A stretch of DNA of 52,687 nt. Source: Rhodanobacter sp. (GTDB taxonomy: Bacteria > Pseudomonadota > Gammaproteobacteria > Xanthomonadales > Rhodanobacteraceae). Where the stretch lies: contig DAIDKO010000104.1 of NCBI GenBank assembly GCA_027450005.1, positions 1-52,687 on the forward strand. Reading direction: 5' to 3'. Each line of letters opens with the position of its first letter. The first letter of the stretch is position 1. The notes under the pieces are model-generated. The model was not told where the DNA came from, did no database searches, and worked only from the letters and a program-made list of their open reading frames with translations. Shown here piece after piece: positions 1 through 9,495 of the stretch. A program made the position numbers and the translations under genes.

Positions 1-734
1 TGCTTGAGCGCGGGAATCGCGATCGCGCCGGAGTGGAACACGCTCGCGGCCAACGCGCCGTCCACGTCGGCGTCGACGAAGGCATCACGGAAATGCTCGA
101 TGGCCCCGGCGCCGCCCGAGGCGATCAGCGGCACATGGCACAGCGCACGCACCGCGCCGAGTTGTTCGAGGTCGTAGCCCTGCCGTACGCCATCGCTGCC
201 CATGCAATTGAGCACGATCTCGCCTGCTCCCAAGCACTGCGCCTCGGCCACCCAATCCAGCGTGCGGCGCGCCAGAGCGCGCGTCTTCGACGGGTCGCCG
301 GTGTACTGGCGCACGCGCCACTCGCCGTCGGCATCGCACAGCGAGTCGATGCCCACCACCACGCATTGCACGCCGAAGGCCGCGGCGAGTTCGGCAATCA
401 GCTCCGGTCGCTCCAGCGCAGGCGAGTTCACCGACACCTTGTCCGCCCCCGCATGCAGCACGGCACGCGCGTCGTGCACCGAACGGATGCCGCCGGCCAC
501 GCAGAACGGAATGTCGATGACACGGGCCACTTTCTCCACCCAACCACGGTCCACGCTGCGCCCCTCCGGGCTGGCAGTGATGTCGTAGAACACCAGCTCG
601 TCGGCGCCTTCGTCGCGGTAGCGCAACGCGAGATCTACGATGTCGCCCATCACCACGTGGTCGCGGAAGCGTACGCCCTTGACCACCAGGCCGTCGCGCA
701 CGTCGAGGCAGGGAATGATGCGCCGGCTCAGCAT
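1..734 (-). CDS. hisF: Imidazole glycerol phosphate synthase cyclase subunit HisF (partial, C-terminus off the left edge)
   Basis: HisF is the cyclase half of the HisH/HisF complex. It uses ammonia from HisH to turn PRFAR into imidazole-glycerol phosphate and AICAR in the cytoplasm. Translation from the ATG at 734 begins [15 protein letters not shown], with the catalytic Asp11 in CLDV; the second catalytic Asp lies in VVGIDS near residue 130. The barrel repeats FCVAGGI and LIASGGAG are also visible. About 244 codons are inside the window, against about 256 for the family, so only the last few residues are missing. The start overlaps the end of hisA by 7 bp, so it is the most distal his gene visible. 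hisI/hisE would be expected next, outside the window. Confidence 0.97.
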   Translation of the reverse strand, partial: MLSRRIIPCLDVRDGLVVKGVRFRDHVVMGDIVDLALRYRDEGADELVFYDITASPEGRSVDRGWVEKVARVIDIPFCVAGGIRSVHDARAVLHAGADKVSVNSPALERPELIAELAAAFGVQCVVVGIDSLCDADGEWRVRQYTGDPSKTRALARRTLDWVAEAQCLGAGEIVLNCMGSDGVRQGYDLEQLGAVRALCHVPLIASGGAGAIEHFRDAFVDADVDGALAASVFHSGAIAIPALK

Positions 735-1456
735 GCCAAGGCCTCCGCTACCGTGAAGCGGCCCTCCAGCAAGGCGCGCCCGAGGATCACGCCCCGCGCG
801 CCCGCTTCGCGTGCCGCGCGGATGTCATCAAGCGAACGCACGCCGCCGGAGGCCTGCACCGCCAATTGAGGCACGGCATCGGCGAGATGGCGATAAAGGT
901 CGAGGTTGAAGCCGGCCAGCATGCCGTCGCGTTCGATATCGGTGCAGAGCAGGTGGCGTGCGCCCCGCGCCGCGTACCACGGCGCCAGCTCGTCCAGCGT
1001 GTGCGTTTCGGTTTCGATCCAGCCTGCGCTGGGCAGGGTCCAACGTCCCTCGATGCGGCGCGTGTCGAGCGCCAGGGTGACCCGTTCGCTGCCACGCCCG
1101 TCCAGCCAGCCGGCCACGCGCTCGGGATCGCGGATCGCCACGCTGCCAACCACCACGCGCGACACGCCGGCGTCGAACAGGCGCCGCAGGTCGGCCTCCT
1201 CGCGTACGCCGCCACCGGCCTGCACCTGCAGGCCGTCGCGAGCGATGGCCTCGATCACCGCTAGATTGTCGAGGCTGCCCGCACGCGCGCCGTCCAGGTC
1301 GACCAGGTGCAGCCAGCGTGCGCCGTCGTCGGCGTAGCGCCGCGCCACCGCACGCGGATCATCGGCATAGGTGGTCTGCTGCGCATAGTCGCCCTGCTTC
1401 AGGCGCACCACGCAGCCGCCGCGCAGGTCGATGGCGGGAATGACGTCGAAACTCAT
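728..1456 (-). CDS. hisA: ProFAR isomerase HisA
   Basis: HisA is the 242-residue TIM-barrel isomerase that opens the ribose of ProFAR by an Amadori rearrangement to give PRFAR. The N-terminus reads [14 protein letters not shown] with the catalytic Asp10; the second catalytic Asp is in LALDTRR. The phosphate-binding repeats AGGGVRE and [11 protein letters not shown] mark the half-barrel duplication. Length is normal. The start overlaps the hisH stop by 4 bp and the end overlaps hisF, so it is translated as part of one polycistronic his mRNA. Confidence 0.97.
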   Translation of the reverse strand: MSFDVIPAIDLRGGCVVRLKQGDYAQQTTYADDPRAVARRYADDGARWLHLVDLDGARAGSLDNLAVIEAIARDGLQVQAGGGVREEADLRRLFDAGVSRVVVGSVAIRDPERVAGWLDGRGSERVTLALDTRRIEGRWTLPSAGWIETETHTLDELAPWYAARGARHLLCTDIERDGMLAGFNLDLYRHLADAVPQLAVQASGGVRSLDDIRAAREAGARGVILGRALLEGRFTVAEALAC

Positions 1457-2043
1457 CGTTCGAGAAAATTCCGGAGGAGCTTCGCGCCGACGGCGGCGGA
1501 ACGCTCGGGGTGGAACTGCATGCCGTGGAAATTGCCGCGCGCCACGACGGCGGAAAACGGTTCACCGTAATCGGCGGAAGCCAGCGTCCACTCGTTCAAC
1601 GGCACCGCATAGCTGTGCACAAAGTACGCCTGCTCGCCCGCACTCAAACCATGCAGCAAGGGATGTTCGCGCTGCACCGACAATCCGTTCCAGCCCATGT
1701 GCGGCACGCGCAGGCCGGGTCGATCCGCGAAGCGACGCACCGTGGCCGGGATCAGGCCGAGGCATGCGGTATCGCCCTCCTCCGAATGCGCGCAGAGCAG
1801 TTGCATGCCAAGGCAGACGCCGAGCACCGGCTGGGTCAGCGAACGCATCAGCTCGACCAGGCCGAGCTCGCGCAGCCGCGCCATGCCCGGACCAGCCGCG
1901 CCCACGCCGGGCAGGATCACCTTGTCGGCCGCGCGGATCGTCGTCGCATCGGCCGTGAGCGCCGCATCCACGCCGAGGCGTTGCAGCGCATAGCGCACCG
2001 AGCCGATGTTGGTGCCGCCGGCATCGACCAGCACCACGGCCAT
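1453..2043 (-). CDS. hisH: Imidazole glycerol phosphate synthase glutamine amidotransferase subunit HisH
   Basis: This class I glutamine amidotransferase of 196 residues supplies ammonia to HisF. The nucleophile is Cys77 in PVLGVCLGMQ, and the triad is completed by His178 and Glu180 in MQFHPE. The reading frame stays open further upstream, but the ATG at 2043 is chosen because [15 protein letters not shown] is the canonical N-terminus and its A is shared with the hisB stop (TGATG, 1-bp overlap). That arrangement suggests termination-reinitiation. It overlaps hisA by 4 bp at the other end. Confidence 0.97.
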   Translation of the reverse strand: MAVVLVDAGGTNIGSVRYALQRLGVDAALTADATTIRAADKVILPGVGAAGPGMARLRELGLVELMRSLTQPVLGVCLGMQLLCAHSEEGDTACLGLIPATVRRFADRPGLRVPHMGWNGLSVQREHPLLHGLSAGEQAYFVHSYAVPLNEWTLASADYGEPFSAVVARGNFHGMQFHPERSAAVGAKLLRNFLER

Positions 2044-3110
2044 CACAGCGCCCCCTTGGTGCTGGGCAGCTCGTGGCCCTCGCGGCGGATCGCCTGGCGC
2101 AGCGTGCGCGCCACCGCCTTGAAACAGGCTTCCACCATGTGGTGCGCATTCTCGCCGCGCACCGCGAGGTGCAGGTTGGCGCCCAGCGTCTCGCACAGCG
2201 AGCGGAAGAAGTGCGGCACCATCTCCACCGCCAGCTCGCCCACGCGATCGCGCGGGAAGCCCCCTTCGAACACGAAATACGGTCGCCCGGAAAGATCCAG
2301 CCGCGCCTCCGCTGCGCTCTCGTCCATCGGCAGGCAGAACCCGTAGCGGCCGATGCCGCGCTTGTCGCCCAGCGCCTGCTTAAATGCCTGCCCCAGCGCC
2401 AGCGCGCAGTCCTCGATGGTGTGGTGCTCGTCGATGTGGATGTCCCCGTCGCAGGCCAGTTCCAGCGCGAAACCGCCGTGCTTGCCGATCTGCTCCAGCA
2501 TATGGTCGAAGAAGCCGAGGCCGGTGTGCACCCTGGGCTCGGCGACCTGGTCGAGATCGACGCGCACCCTGATGCGGGTTTCCCGGGTGTTGCGCACCAC
2601 CGACGCGACACGCGGCGCATCCAGTACCTGATGCGCCAGCTCTCCCCAGGCCATGCCTTGCGCCCCCACGCGGAAGCCGCGCACGCCGATGTTTGCGGCG
2701 AACTGCAGGTCGGTCTCGCGGTCGCCCACCATCGCCGAGGCGGATCGGCTCCAGCTGTCGTCGGCGAGCCAGCCGCGCATCAGGCCGACGCCAGGCTTGC
2801 GCGTATCCAGCCCCTCGTGCGGAAAGCTGCGATCGATCAGCACCTCGTGGAAACGGATGCCCTGCGAGGACAGGATGCGCATCAGCAGCTCGTGCGGGCC
2901 GGTGAAATGCATCTCGGGGAAGCTGTCCGTGCCCAGCCCGTCCTGGTTCGTCACCATCACCAGTTCGAAACCCGCGGCGACGAAGCGCTGCAGCGCGGCG
3001 ATCACGCCAGGCAACAGAGCCAGCTTCTCGTAGCTGTCGATCTGCTCGTCGTCCGGCTCCTCGATCAGGCAGCCGTCACGGTCGACGAACAAGATCTTGC
3101 GCTTGTTCAT
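2043..3110 (-). CDS. hisB: Bifunctional histidinol-phosphatase / imidazoleglycerol-phosphate dehydratase HisB
   Basis: This 355-residue fusion carries out two non-consecutive steps. The N-terminal HAD phosphatase (about residues 1-165) removes phosphate from histidinol phosphate; the C-terminal dehydratase (about 170-355) makes imidazole acetol phosphate. The HAD nucleophile motif is [12 protein letters not shown], with Cys in place of the usual Thr after DxDG. The dehydratase shows the metal-binding His clusters [10 protein letters not shown] and [12 protein letters not shown]. The zinc-binding Cys/His loop of enterobacterial HisB is absent ([12 protein letters not shown] instead), which agrees with my memory of xanthomonad homologues. 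It overlaps hisC by 4 bp and hisH by 1 bp. Confidence 0.96.
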   Translation of the reverse strand: MNKRKILFVDRDGCLIEEPDDEQIDSYEKLALLPGVIAALQRFVAAGFELVMVTNQDGLGTDSFPEMHFTGPHELLMRILSSQGIRFHEVLIDRSFPHEGLDTRKPGVGLMRGWLADDSWSRSASAMVGDRETDLQFAANIGVRGFRVGAQGMAWGELAHQVLDAPRVASVVRNTRETRIRVRVDLDQVAEPRVHTGLGFFDHMLEQIGKHGGFALELACDGDIHIDEHHTIEDCALALGQAFKQALGDKRGIGRYGFCLPMDESAAEARLDLSGRPYFVFEGGFPRDRVGELAVEMVPHFFRSLCETLGANLHLAVRGENAHHMVEACFKAVARTLRQAIRREGHELPSTKGAL

Positions 3111-4237
3111 GCCGATCCCTCGGCAAAACCCTGGCCATTCATGGCCGGACCGTTCAGGAAGGCCGCTCCGTTGGCCACACCCTCACTGGACGCCAGCACG
3201 GCCAGCACCTGCGCGTTGTCCGTCGGAGTGCCGAGGGTGATGCGCAACGCGTCGCCAAGCCCCGGATAGCGGCGCACGTCGCGCACCACGATGCCTGCCT
3301 CGAACAGGCAGCGATACGCGGCATCGGCATCGTCGAAGCGCACGGTGAGGAAATTCGCCTGCGAGGGCAGCACGCCACGCACGCCCGGCAGGCGGGCCAG
3401 CGCCGCACGCATGCGCGCACGCTCGCCGCGCACCACGTCGACGTGGGCGCGTGCGTTCGCCTGCCCCCAGCCCGACAGCGCGAGCAGGGCCGCATCGACG
3501 CAGGGCAGCGGCAGCGGGTACGGCGGCATGATCCGGCGCAGCAAGCCGATGACCTCCGGGTGGGCGAGCAGGCAGCCGATGCGCGCGCCCGCCAGCGCCC
3601 AGGCCTTGGACAACGTGCGCAGCACCGCAAGGTTGTCGAACGTATCGAGCAGGTCGGCCACGCTGCCTTCGTCGGCGAACTCCACGTAGGCCTCGTCCAC
3701 CACCAGCAGGGCGCGACGATCCAGCGCCCGCGCCAGCCGCTCGATGTCGGCGCGCGGCACCACGCTGCCCGCCGGATTGTTCGGCGTGCAGACGAATACC
3801 AGCTTCACCGCATCGGTGACCGAAGCCAGCACCGCATCCACGTCCAGCGTGAAGTCGCGACGCAGCGGCACCTCGATCACACCGGCGTCCTGGATGCGCG
3901 CGCTTACCGCATACATGCCGAAGGTGGGCGGCTGGATCAGGATGGCATCCCGTCCGGCACGGCAGAATGCACGCACCAGCAGGTCGATCGCCTCGTCGCT
4001 GCCGCGGCCCACCAGCAGCTGTTCGCGCCGCACGCCGTAAAGGCGCGCAAGCACGTCTACCAGCGCCGGCGGCTGCGGTTGCGGATAACGGTTGCAGCCC
4101 GTGCCGTTGTCGCCGGTGGGCGCCCACGCCGACTCGTTGGCGTTGAGCAGGAGTTGCCCACCACTGGCTTCCATGCGTGCCGAGGAATACGGTTGCAGGG
4201 CGCGGATTTCCGCCCGCGCCAGATCGAGCACGCTCAT
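3107..4237 (-). CDS. hisC: Histidinol-phosphate aminotransferase HisC
   Basis: A PLP-dependent class I/II aminotransferase of 376 residues that converts imidazole acetol phosphate and glutamate to histidinol phosphate. PLP contacts are visible: Asn153 in TPNNPAG, Asp181 in DEAYVEF, and the Schiff-base Lys211 in [11 protein letters not shown]. The start is the ATG at 4237, giving [12 protein letters not shown], because it sits in an ATGA overlap with the hisD stop. A longer upstream frame is an extension into hisD. HisC ends overlapping hisB. Confidence 0.96.
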   Translation of the reverse strand: MSVLDLARAEIRALQPYSSARMEASGGQLLLNANESAWAPTGDNGTGCNRYPQPQPPALVDVLARLYGVRREQLLVGRGSDEAIDLLVRAFCRAGRDAILIQPPTFGMYAVSARIQDAGVIEVPLRRDFTLDVDAVLASVTDAVKLVFVCTPNNPAGSVVPRADIERLARALDRRALLVVDEAYVEFADEGSVADLLDTFDNLAVLRTLSKAWALAGARIGCLLAHPEVIGLLRRIMPPYPLPLPCVDAALLALSGWGQANARAHVDVVRGERARMRAALARLPGVRGVLPSQANFLTVRFDDADAAYRCLFEAGIVVRDVRRYPGLGDALRITLGTPTDNAQVLAVLASSEGVANGAAFLNGPAMNGQGFAEGSA

Positions 4238-5541
4238 GTCGCTGACTCCAGTTCGGCCAGCCGCAACGTCACCGCGCGGCGATGCGCTTCCAGTTGTTCG
4301 GCAGCCGCCAGCGTGGCGGTGCACGGGCCGATGGCGCGCAAGCCGTCGGCACTGAGTTCCTGCACGGTGATCTGCTTCTGGTAGCTGGCCACCGACACGC
4401 CGCTGTAGCTGCGCGCATGGCCATAGGTGGGCAGCACATGGTTGCTGCCGCTGCAGTAGTCGCCCACTGATTCGGGCGTCCAGGCGCCGAGGAACACCGA
4501 ACCCGCACTCTCGACATGCGCCAGCAGGTCGCGTGGCGCGGCCACCTGCAGGATCAGGTGTTCGGGCGCGTAGCGGTTACTCACTTCCACCGCCGCGGCG
4601 AGCGACGACACGGAGATCAACCGGCTCTGCGCCAGTGCCTGCCGGGCGATTCCCGCGCGTGGCAGCTCGGCGCATTGCTGTTCGACTTCCATTTCGACGC
4701 GATCCAGCAGGGCCGCGGATTCACTGACCAGAATCACCTGCGAATCCGGCCCGTGTTCGGCCTGCGATAGCAGGTCGGCGGCGACGAAGGCCGGGTTCGC
4801 TTCCGCATCGGCGATCACCAGCACCTCGGACGGCCCGGCCGGCATGTCGATCGCGGCACCGTCCGGCTCGGACGACACCTGCAGCTTGGCCTCGGTGACC
4901 CACGCATTGCCGGGGCCGAACAGCTTGTCGCACTTCGGTACGGAGTCCGTGCCGTAGGCCATCGCGGCGATAGCTTGCGCGCCGCCCAGCTTGAACACCT
5001 TGTGCACGCCGGTGAGGCGCGCGGCGTACAGTACCGCCGCGTCGCAGCGACCATCGGCCCGCGCCGGCGAGCACAGCACCACTTCGCGACAACCGGCGAT
5101 CCGCGCCGGCACGCCCAGCATCAGCGCCGTGGAGGGCAGCGGCGCGCTGCCCGCCGGCACGTACAGGCCCACGCGCCGGATCGGGCGCAGCATGCGCTCC
5201 ACCCGCACGCCGGGCGCGGTATCCACGCCGACGGCCTGCGGTGCGGCGGCGCGATGGAAGGCTTCGATACGGCCAGCGGCTTCGCGGATCGCCGCCTTGA
5301 GTTCAGGGGCGAGTGATGCCTCGGCCGCGGCAAACTCCGCTTCGGCGACCTCGATGCCAGTCAGCGCGCAGCGATCGTATTTCGCGCTCAATTCGCGCAG
5401 GGCCGCATCGCCGCGCGCGCGAACATCCGCAATGATGCGGCCGGTGCCCTCGCGCAATTCCTCCGCCCGCGACTGTGCCGGCCGCGCCAATGCGATGTCG
5501 CGCCCCGGTTCGTCGAGCAGGTCCCAGTCGATCCATTTCAT
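4234..5541 (-). CDS. hisD: Histidinol dehydrogenase HisD
   Basis: Zinc-dependent enzyme of 435 residues that oxidises histidinol to histidine in two NAD-dependent steps. Typical segments include [16 protein letters not shown], the [13 protein letters not shown] block, the zinc-ligand region [14 protein letters not shown] and APEHLIL. I chose the ATG at 5541 ([12 protein letters not shown]) because GAGGTG lies about 9 nt upstream; an in-frame GTG at 5553 would add four residues. It begins 13 bp after the hisG stop, the only clear gap among the his genes. Confidence 0.96.
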   Translation of the reverse strand: MKWIDWDLLDEPGRDIALARPAQSRAEELREGTGRIIADVRARGDAALRELSAKYDRCALTGIEVAEAEFAAAEASLAPELKAAIREAAGRIEAFHRAAAPQAVGVDTAPGVRVERMLRPIRRVGLYVPAGSAPLPSTALMLGVPARIAGCREVVLCSPARADGRCDAAVLYAARLTGVHKVFKLGGAQAIAAMAYGTDSVPKCDKLFGPGNAWVTEAKLQVSSEPDGAAIDMPAGPSEVLVIADAEANPAFVAADLLSQAEHGPDSQVILVSESAALLDRVEMEVEQQCAELPRAGIARQALAQSRLISVSSLAAAVEVSNRYAPEHLILQVAAPRDLLAHVESAGSVFLGAWTPESVGDYCSGSNHVLPTYGHARSYSGVSVASYQKQITVQELSADGLRAIGPCTATLAAAEQLEAHRRAVTLRLAELESAT

Positions 5542-5554
5542 GGCGCGTTGCACC

Positions 5555-6448
5555 TCATGCCAGCATCTTCTCCACCGGAAGCACGAACATCTCGCGCGCG
5601 CCGGCCTTCTTGATCTCTTCCAGTTGGCGCCAGCTCACTTCCCCCGCGCACAGCGCCTGCAACATCAGCTGGTCCGGCTGGCCGGCCACCGGCAGCAGGG
5701 TCGGCTGGGGGCCGCCGGGCAGCAACCGGGTCACCGCTTCCAGGGCGGCGCGCGGCGCCTGCAGCAGCAGCAGGCGCGACTCGCGTACCTGGATCACGCC
5801 ATCCAGCCGCTTCAGCAGCAACTCGACCAGGTCGCCTCGCTCGTCGGCCGGCAGGCTCTGCGGGCCGGCCAGCACCGCCTCGCTTTCCAGCAGCACGTCG
5901 GCCTCACGCAACTGGTTCGCGACCAGCGTGCCGCCGCTCTGCACCAGGTCGCAGATCGCATCCGCCGTGCCCAGCTTCGGCGCGATTTCCACCGAGCCGG
6001 CCAGGGTCACCACACCGGCCTCGACGCCTCGTTCACGCAGCCATGCACCGAGCAGGCCCGGATAGGACGTGGCGATGCGTTGCCCGGACAGTTGCGAAGG
6101 CTCGCGGTAGTCGAACTCCTGCGGCACCGCGATGGAAAGCCTGCAACGCCCGAAGCCCAGCGGACGCAGTTCGGCCAGCGGCTCGCTTTCTCGACCGGCG
6201 GTGAGGCGAAACTCGTCGAGCACGTTGCGCCCCACAATGCCCAATTCGCACACGCCTTGCGCGATCAGGCCGGGGATGTCGTCGTCGCGGACCAGCAGCA
6301 GGTCGACCGGCTCGCCCTCGCCGAAGCAGAACAGCTTGTCGCGACTTTGCCGGAAGGTGAGGCCGCAGCGCTTGAGCAGCTCCAGCGCCGGCTCGGTGAG
6401 CCGACCGGATTTCTGCATCGCGATGCGCAGGCGATCGCGCGGCTTCAT
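5555..6448 (-). CDS. hisG: ATP phosphoribosyltransferase HisG, long form
   Basis: First committed enzyme of histidine synthesis, joining ATP and PRPP. It has 297 residues, the long (HisG-L) form: a catalytic domain followed by a C-terminal regulatory domain (about 220-297, ending FVLPVEKML). It should therefore be a hexamer inhibited directly by histidine and needs no HisZ. The start at 6448 ([17 protein letters not shown]) is preceded by a strong GAGGAGG. The start overlaps the stop of the TrpR-like gene by 4 bp, so regulator and enzyme are translationally coupled. Confidence 0.96.
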   Translation of the reverse strand: MKPRDRLRIAMQKSGRLTEPALELLKRCGLTFRQSRDKLFCFGEGEPVDLLLVRDDDIPGLIAQGVCELGIVGRNVLDEFRLTAGRESEPLAELRPLGFGRCRLSIAVPQEFDYREPSQLSGQRIATSYPGLLGAWLRERGVEAGVVTLAGSVEIAPKLGTADAICDLVQSGGTLVANQLREADVLLESEAVLAGPQSLPADERGDLVELLLKRLDGVIQVRESRLLLLQAPRAALEAVTRLLPGGPQPTLLPVAGQPDQLMLQALCAGEVSWRQLEEIKKAGAREMFVLPVEKMLA

Positions 6449-6780
6449 GCTCGCCTCCTCTTCGCCGTGGCGCGGCGGCGCGAGGCGCGCGCCGCTGCGG
6501 CGAGATAGCCGCCGTTGCCCTGGTTGAGGAAGCGCGCCACGCGACCGATGGTGGTGATGCTCACCGCGGTGCGCTCGTGAATCTCGCGGTAGGCCACGCC
6601 ATCCAGCAGGTACGGCACCACGCGCCAACGGTCCACCAGCACCTCCAGCTCGGCTGGCGTGCACAGGTCGCGCAGGAAGGCTTCCATTTCCGACTCATCC
6701 TTCAGCGACAGCAATGCCTGGCAGAGGCTTTGTTCGGCCGACTCGACGGGCGTCTCGGGATCCAGCGATCGACGTTTCAT
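6445..6780 (-). CDS. TrpR/YerC-family regulator at the head of the his operon
   Basis: A 111-residue all-helical protein of the Trp repressor superfamily. The central segment AELEVLVDRWRVVPYLLDGVAYREIHERTAVSITTIGRVARFLNQG contains the TrpR-type helix-turn-helix (REIHERTAVSITTIGRV). The C-terminus is a basic tail. It is the first gene of the his transcription unit and overlaps hisG by 4 bp. From memory, a TrpR-family 'HisR' has been proposed for his operons in Xanthomonadales; that assignment is not shown by the sequence. No good Shine-Dalgarno precedes the ATG. A perfect 10-bp palindrome lies 8-17 bp upstream and could be its operator. Family is secure, ligand inferred. Confidence 0.88.
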   Translation of the reverse strand: MKRRSLDPETPVESAEQSLCQALLSLKDESEMEAFLRDLCTPAELEVLVDRWRVVPYLLDGVAYREIHERTAVSITTIGRVARFLNQGNGGYLAAAARASRRRATAKRRRA

Positions 6781-6787
6781 AATGTAT

Positions 6788-6797
6788 TAACGCGTTA
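6788..6797. promoter_or_regulatory. Palindrome TAACGCGTTA upstream of the his operon
   Basis: A perfect 10-bp palindrome directly in front of the TrpR-like gene. In the transcribed orientation it is followed by TAATACATT and the ATG, so it would overlap the promoter or the ribosome landing zone. It is a reasonable operator for autoregulation of the his operon. No biochemical support can be read from the sequence, and a 10-bp palindrome alone is weak evidence. Confidence 0.4.
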
Positions 6798-6900
6798 GCA
6801 CATTGGACCGGCATTCTAGACCCGCAATGATTCGCGGCGCAAGCCGTTGGCGGCACGCCTGCATCCGTCCGGAACGATGCACGGACCGGGAAACGCCCAC

Positions 6901-6924
6901 AAAAAACCCCGCCGGGGCGGGGTT
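6901..6924 (-). terminator. Rho-independent terminator of the bTHX gene
   Basis: On the minus strand the sequence after the bTHX stop reads AACCCCGCC, CC, GGCGGGGTT, then a run of T. This is a GC-rich hairpin with a U-tract about 25 bp after the stop codon at 6949. It separates the bTHX gene from the his operon promoter. Confidence 0.85.
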
Positions 6925-6948
6925 CTTCGCGAATCGTGCCGGAGGGTA

Positions 6949-7110
6949 TCAGGCCGACTTTTTCTTCGGCGCGGCCTTCTTCACGGCGGCCGGCTTGGTC
7001 ACGGTCGGCTTGGCACCAACCACGGCCGGCTGCGCGCCGTGCACGCGGGTATTGCCGTAGCTGCCGCGGTAGGTCTTGCCGCGACGGGTCTTGCGATCGC
7101 CCTTGCCCAT
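6949..7110 (-). CDS. 30S ribosomal protein THX (bTHX)
   Basis: A 53-residue very basic protein beginning MGKGDRKTRRGKTYRGSYG, which matches the bTHX (S31e-like Thx) signature GKGDRKT(R/K)RGK. The Lys/Ala-rich C-terminal tail is typical of longer proteobacterial versions. Thx sits at the head of the 30S subunit. The start at 7110 is supported by GGAGA about 8 nt upstream. The gene appears monocistronic, ending in a strong terminator. A longer in-frame extension upstream is not credible. Confidence 0.88.
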   Translation of the reverse strand: MGKGDRKTRRGKTYRGSYGNTRVHGAQPAVVGAKPTVTKPAAVKKAAPKKKSA

Positions 7111-7190
7111 GGGAATCTCCTCAGGAATACGTGATGGCTGCACATGATAGCAGCGCCCGCGGCAGCGCCATAGCCGGCCGCAAACCCGGT

Positions 7191-8153
7191 TCAGCCGTGG
7201 CCGTGTCCCGCGCAGCCCCGTGTCTGGTCGAGGCAATCCTCGGGGTCGATCTGCACCGTGACATGCTCGATGCCGAAGCGCCCGCGCAGCAGCCGGTTGA
7301 GCGCGCGCAAGGCCGACGCGGCATCGGCCGGATCGTGCAGCTCGGCATGCAGGGTAGCCATGCGCGACCCGGAGGCCAGCTGCCAGACGTGCAGGTGGTG
7401 GACGCCGCGGATCGACGCGTGGGCGCCCTGCAGCGCAGCCTCCACCTCGATACAGTCCATGCCGTCCGGCACGCCTTCCAGCAGGATATGCGCGGAACGG
7501 CGCAGCAGCCGCCACGCGCTGACCAGGATCAACATCGCCACCAGCACCGACAGCAAGGGGTCGGCCCAGAGCCAGCCGAACGCGCGGATCGCCAGCGCCA
7601 CCAGCACTGCCGCCACCGAGCCCAGGAGGTCGCCCAGTACGTGCAGGCTGGCACCCGCGAGATTGATGTCGTCGTGCGCATGCCCATGCAGGCTGCGCAG
7701 CACCAGCAGGTTGACCAGCAGGCCGACGATGGCCACCGCCAGCATCATGCCAGACAGGATCTCACCAGGATGCAGCAGGCGCTGCACCGCCTCCCACACC
7801 ACCCAGGCCACCAGCACGAACTGGCTCAACGCGTTGACGAAGCCGACCAGCACCTCCATTCGCCCGTAGCCGTAGCTGCGCCGCGCATCGGCCGGCCGCA
7901 ACGCCAGGCGCGCCCCAACGTAAGCCATCAGCAGGGCCAGTGCATCCACCATCATGTGGCCGCCGTCGGTCAACAGCGCCAGCGATCCCGACCACAGGCC
8001 GCCGACGATTTCAGCAAGCATGGTGACCGTGGTCAGCGCAAAGGCCGGCAGCAGCTTGCTGCCGCGCAGGCCCTGATGATCGTGATCGTGATCGCGGTCG
8101 TCAGCAGCGTGCGCATGCGGATGATCGCGCCGGCTGGAGTAAGCGTTGCTCAT
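7191..8153 (-). CDS. Cation diffusion facilitator (zinc/cadmium/cobalt efflux)
   Basis: A 320-residue CDF transporter with six predicted membrane helices. The first transport-site motif is in SLALLTDGGHMMVDALAL (H-x3-D) and the second in LAGASLHVLGDLLGS (H-x3-D). The cytosolic C-terminal domain contains HHLHVWQLASG. The N-terminus (HPHAHAADDRDHDHDH) and the last residues (CAGHGHG) are His-rich, as in ZitB/CzcD proteins that export Zn2+ against protons. The ATG at 8153 is preferred over GTG at 8159 because TAGCAT, a possible -10 box, ends exactly 7 bp upstream with no Shine-Dalgarno, suggesting a leaderless mRNA and its own promoter. Confidence 0.92.
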   Translation of the reverse strand: MSNAYSSRRDHPHAHAADDRDHDHDHQGLRGSKLLPAFALTTVTMLAEIVGGLWSGSLALLTDGGHMMVDALALLMAYVGARLALRPADARRSYGYGRMEVLVGFVNALSQFVLVAWVVWEAVQRLLHPGEILSGMMLAVAIVGLLVNLLVLRSLHGHAHDDINLAGASLHVLGDLLGSVAAVLVALAIRAFGWLWADPLLSVLVAMLILVSAWRLLRRSAHILLEGVPDGMDCIEVEAALQGAHASIRGVHHLHVWQLASGSRMATLHAELHDPADAASALRALNRLLRGRFGIEHVTVQIDPEDCLDQTRGCAGHGHG

Positions 8154-8214
8154 GGACACATGCTAGGAAGCGCGAACGGCGTTACACAATCACCGCACGG
8201 GTTCCAGCAGCCAT

Positions 8215-8913
8215 TCACCATGGCACGGCGCGGCCGAAGCGATCGAGGTATTGCAGGCCCGGCACGCCACGCTTCGCGATCAGCAAGTCGACCAGCAACG
8301 GCACGCTCTCCTCCAGCGTATAGGGCGCGTCCGGACCGCCCAGGTCGGTGCGGATCCAGCCCGGCGCGAGAGCCACCATGGCGCGCGGATGCGCAACCTC
8401 GCGCGCCGCGAAGCTGCGCATGAACATGTTCAGCGCGGCCTTGCTGCCGCGATAGACATCGCGCATTCCGGTTTCGTTGTTTGCGATGCTGCCCTGCCCG
8501 GACGACATCGCGCCGATCAATCCATCCGCGGGCACCAGGTCCTGCAACGCCTCGATGACGCGCATGGGACCGAGCGCATTGGTCAACATCACGCGCACGA
8601 ACTCCTCGGTCGCAACCTCGCCGGCATGCACGCCCTGGTCGTGCGTGGTGGTTCCCGCATTGACAAACAGGATATCCAGCGACCTGCCGGCGAGACGCCC
8701 GCACAAGGCGGCGATCTGTTCGGCGTCATTGATGTCGAGCGTTTCGATGCCGACGCTTCCCGGGTGCCATTCCGCGAGATCGTGCAGTCCGGTACGGAAG
8801 CCGGCCCTCACGGTGCCGACGACGTTCCAGCCTCGCTCGAGGAATCCGCCAGCCAGGCCGGCACCAAGCCCGCGCGATGCCCCGACGATCAGTATGGTGG
8901 AAACGGACGACAC
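8215..8913 (-). CDS. Short-chain dehydrogenase/reductase (SDR)
   Basis: A 232-residue classical SDR. The Rossmann nucleotide-binding motif is GASRGLGAGLA at the N-terminus, NAG follows strand 4 (ILFVNAGTT), and the active-site pair is in YRGSK. The start is a GTG at 8913 (MSSVSTILIVG) with GAGGGA about 9 nt upstream; a longer frame would run into the merC gene. It begins 22 bp after merC and is probably cotranscribed with it. The substrate is unknown; C-factor-like and carbonyl-reductase-like SDRs look similar. Confidence 0.85.
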   Translation of the reverse strand: MSSVSTILIVGASRGLGAGLAGGFLERGWNVVGTVRAGFRTGLHDLAEWHPGSVGIETLDINDAEQIAALCGRLAGRSLDILFVNAGTTTHDQGVHAGEVATEEFVRVMLTNALGPMRVIEALQDLVPADGLIGAMSSGQGSIANNETGMRDVYRGSKAALNMFMRSFAAREVAHPRAMVALAPGWIRTDLGGPDAPYTLEESVPLLVDLLIAKRGVPGLQYLDRFGRAVPW

Positions 8914-8935
8914 GGGTTCCGTTCCCTCGCGGCGC

Positions 8936-9436
8936 TCAGTGCGCGCACTGCGGACCGTGCACATGCATCGCCGCGTGAGCATGCCTGCGATCGATGGCGA
9001 GATTCACGAAGTGTGCCGAAGCCACCAGCACGCCACCGCAGGCGACCATCACGCTGTGCAGCACGATGGAAATATCCGTCGCCCAGGTGACACCGAGCAA
9101 GAGCAGCAGCAACCCGGGGACAGCCAGCAGCAACGGGAACGGACGGCGATGCCGGCGATAGCCGCCAACCAGCGAAAACAGCGCCAGCGTGGCGGCGAAG
9201 ATCACGAAGTCACGCTCGAAGCGGTGCCCTGCGAGAAAACCCAGTCCCAGCAGCGGCAGCACGGTAAGCACGAATGGCAGCAACGCGCAGTGGATCGCGC
9301 ACAGGAAGGAAGCCGTGGCGCCGATGCGATCGGCCAATTGCCACCATCGCGCAGTGACAGGCACGCCGCACGCCGCCATCGCGGCGGAATCGATCGATAC
9401 GCTGTCGGCTTCGGCTGGGGATCCGATCCTGCTCAT
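8936..9436 (-). CDS. MerC-domain membrane protein
   Basis: A 166-residue protein with four predicted membrane helices. The MerC-type cysteine pair region is FLCAIHCALLPFVLTVLPLLG, in which Cys-x3-Cys lies at the start of a helix. The C-terminus is His-rich (DRRHAHAAMHVHGPQCAH). MerC proteins move Hg2+ in mer operons, but no mer genes are near. The position just downstream of a Zur-type regulator and a Zur-like box suggests zinc handling. No clear Shine-Dalgarno is present; TAACAT ends 8 bp before the ATG. Family is confident, metal specificity is inference. Confidence 0.82.
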   Translation of the reverse strand: MSRIGSPAEADSVSIDSAAMAACGVPVTARWWQLADRIGATASFLCAIHCALLPFVLTVLPLLGLGFLAGHRFERDFVIFAATLALFSLVGGYRRHRRPFPLLLAVPGLLLLLLGVTWATDISIVLHSVMVACGGVLVASAHFVNLAIDRRHAHAAMHVHGPQCAH

Positions 9437-9444
9437 GGCGACGA

Positions 9445-9459
9445 TGTTACTTTATAACA
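9445..9459 (-). promoter_or_regulatory. Candidate Zur box upstream of merC
   Basis: On the minus strand the sequence is TGTTATAAAGTAACA. The left half is identical to the TGTTATA half-site of the gammaproteobacterial Zur consensus (TGTTATANTATAACA core) and the right half matches 5 of 7. It starts 9 bp upstream of the merC ATG and would overlap the promoter, so zinc-bound Zur could repress merC. The zur-like gene is immediately upstream. Confidence 0.6.
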
Positions 9460-9495
9460 GCCTTGGCGCACAAGCATCCCCGTCCGCCGGCGGTA

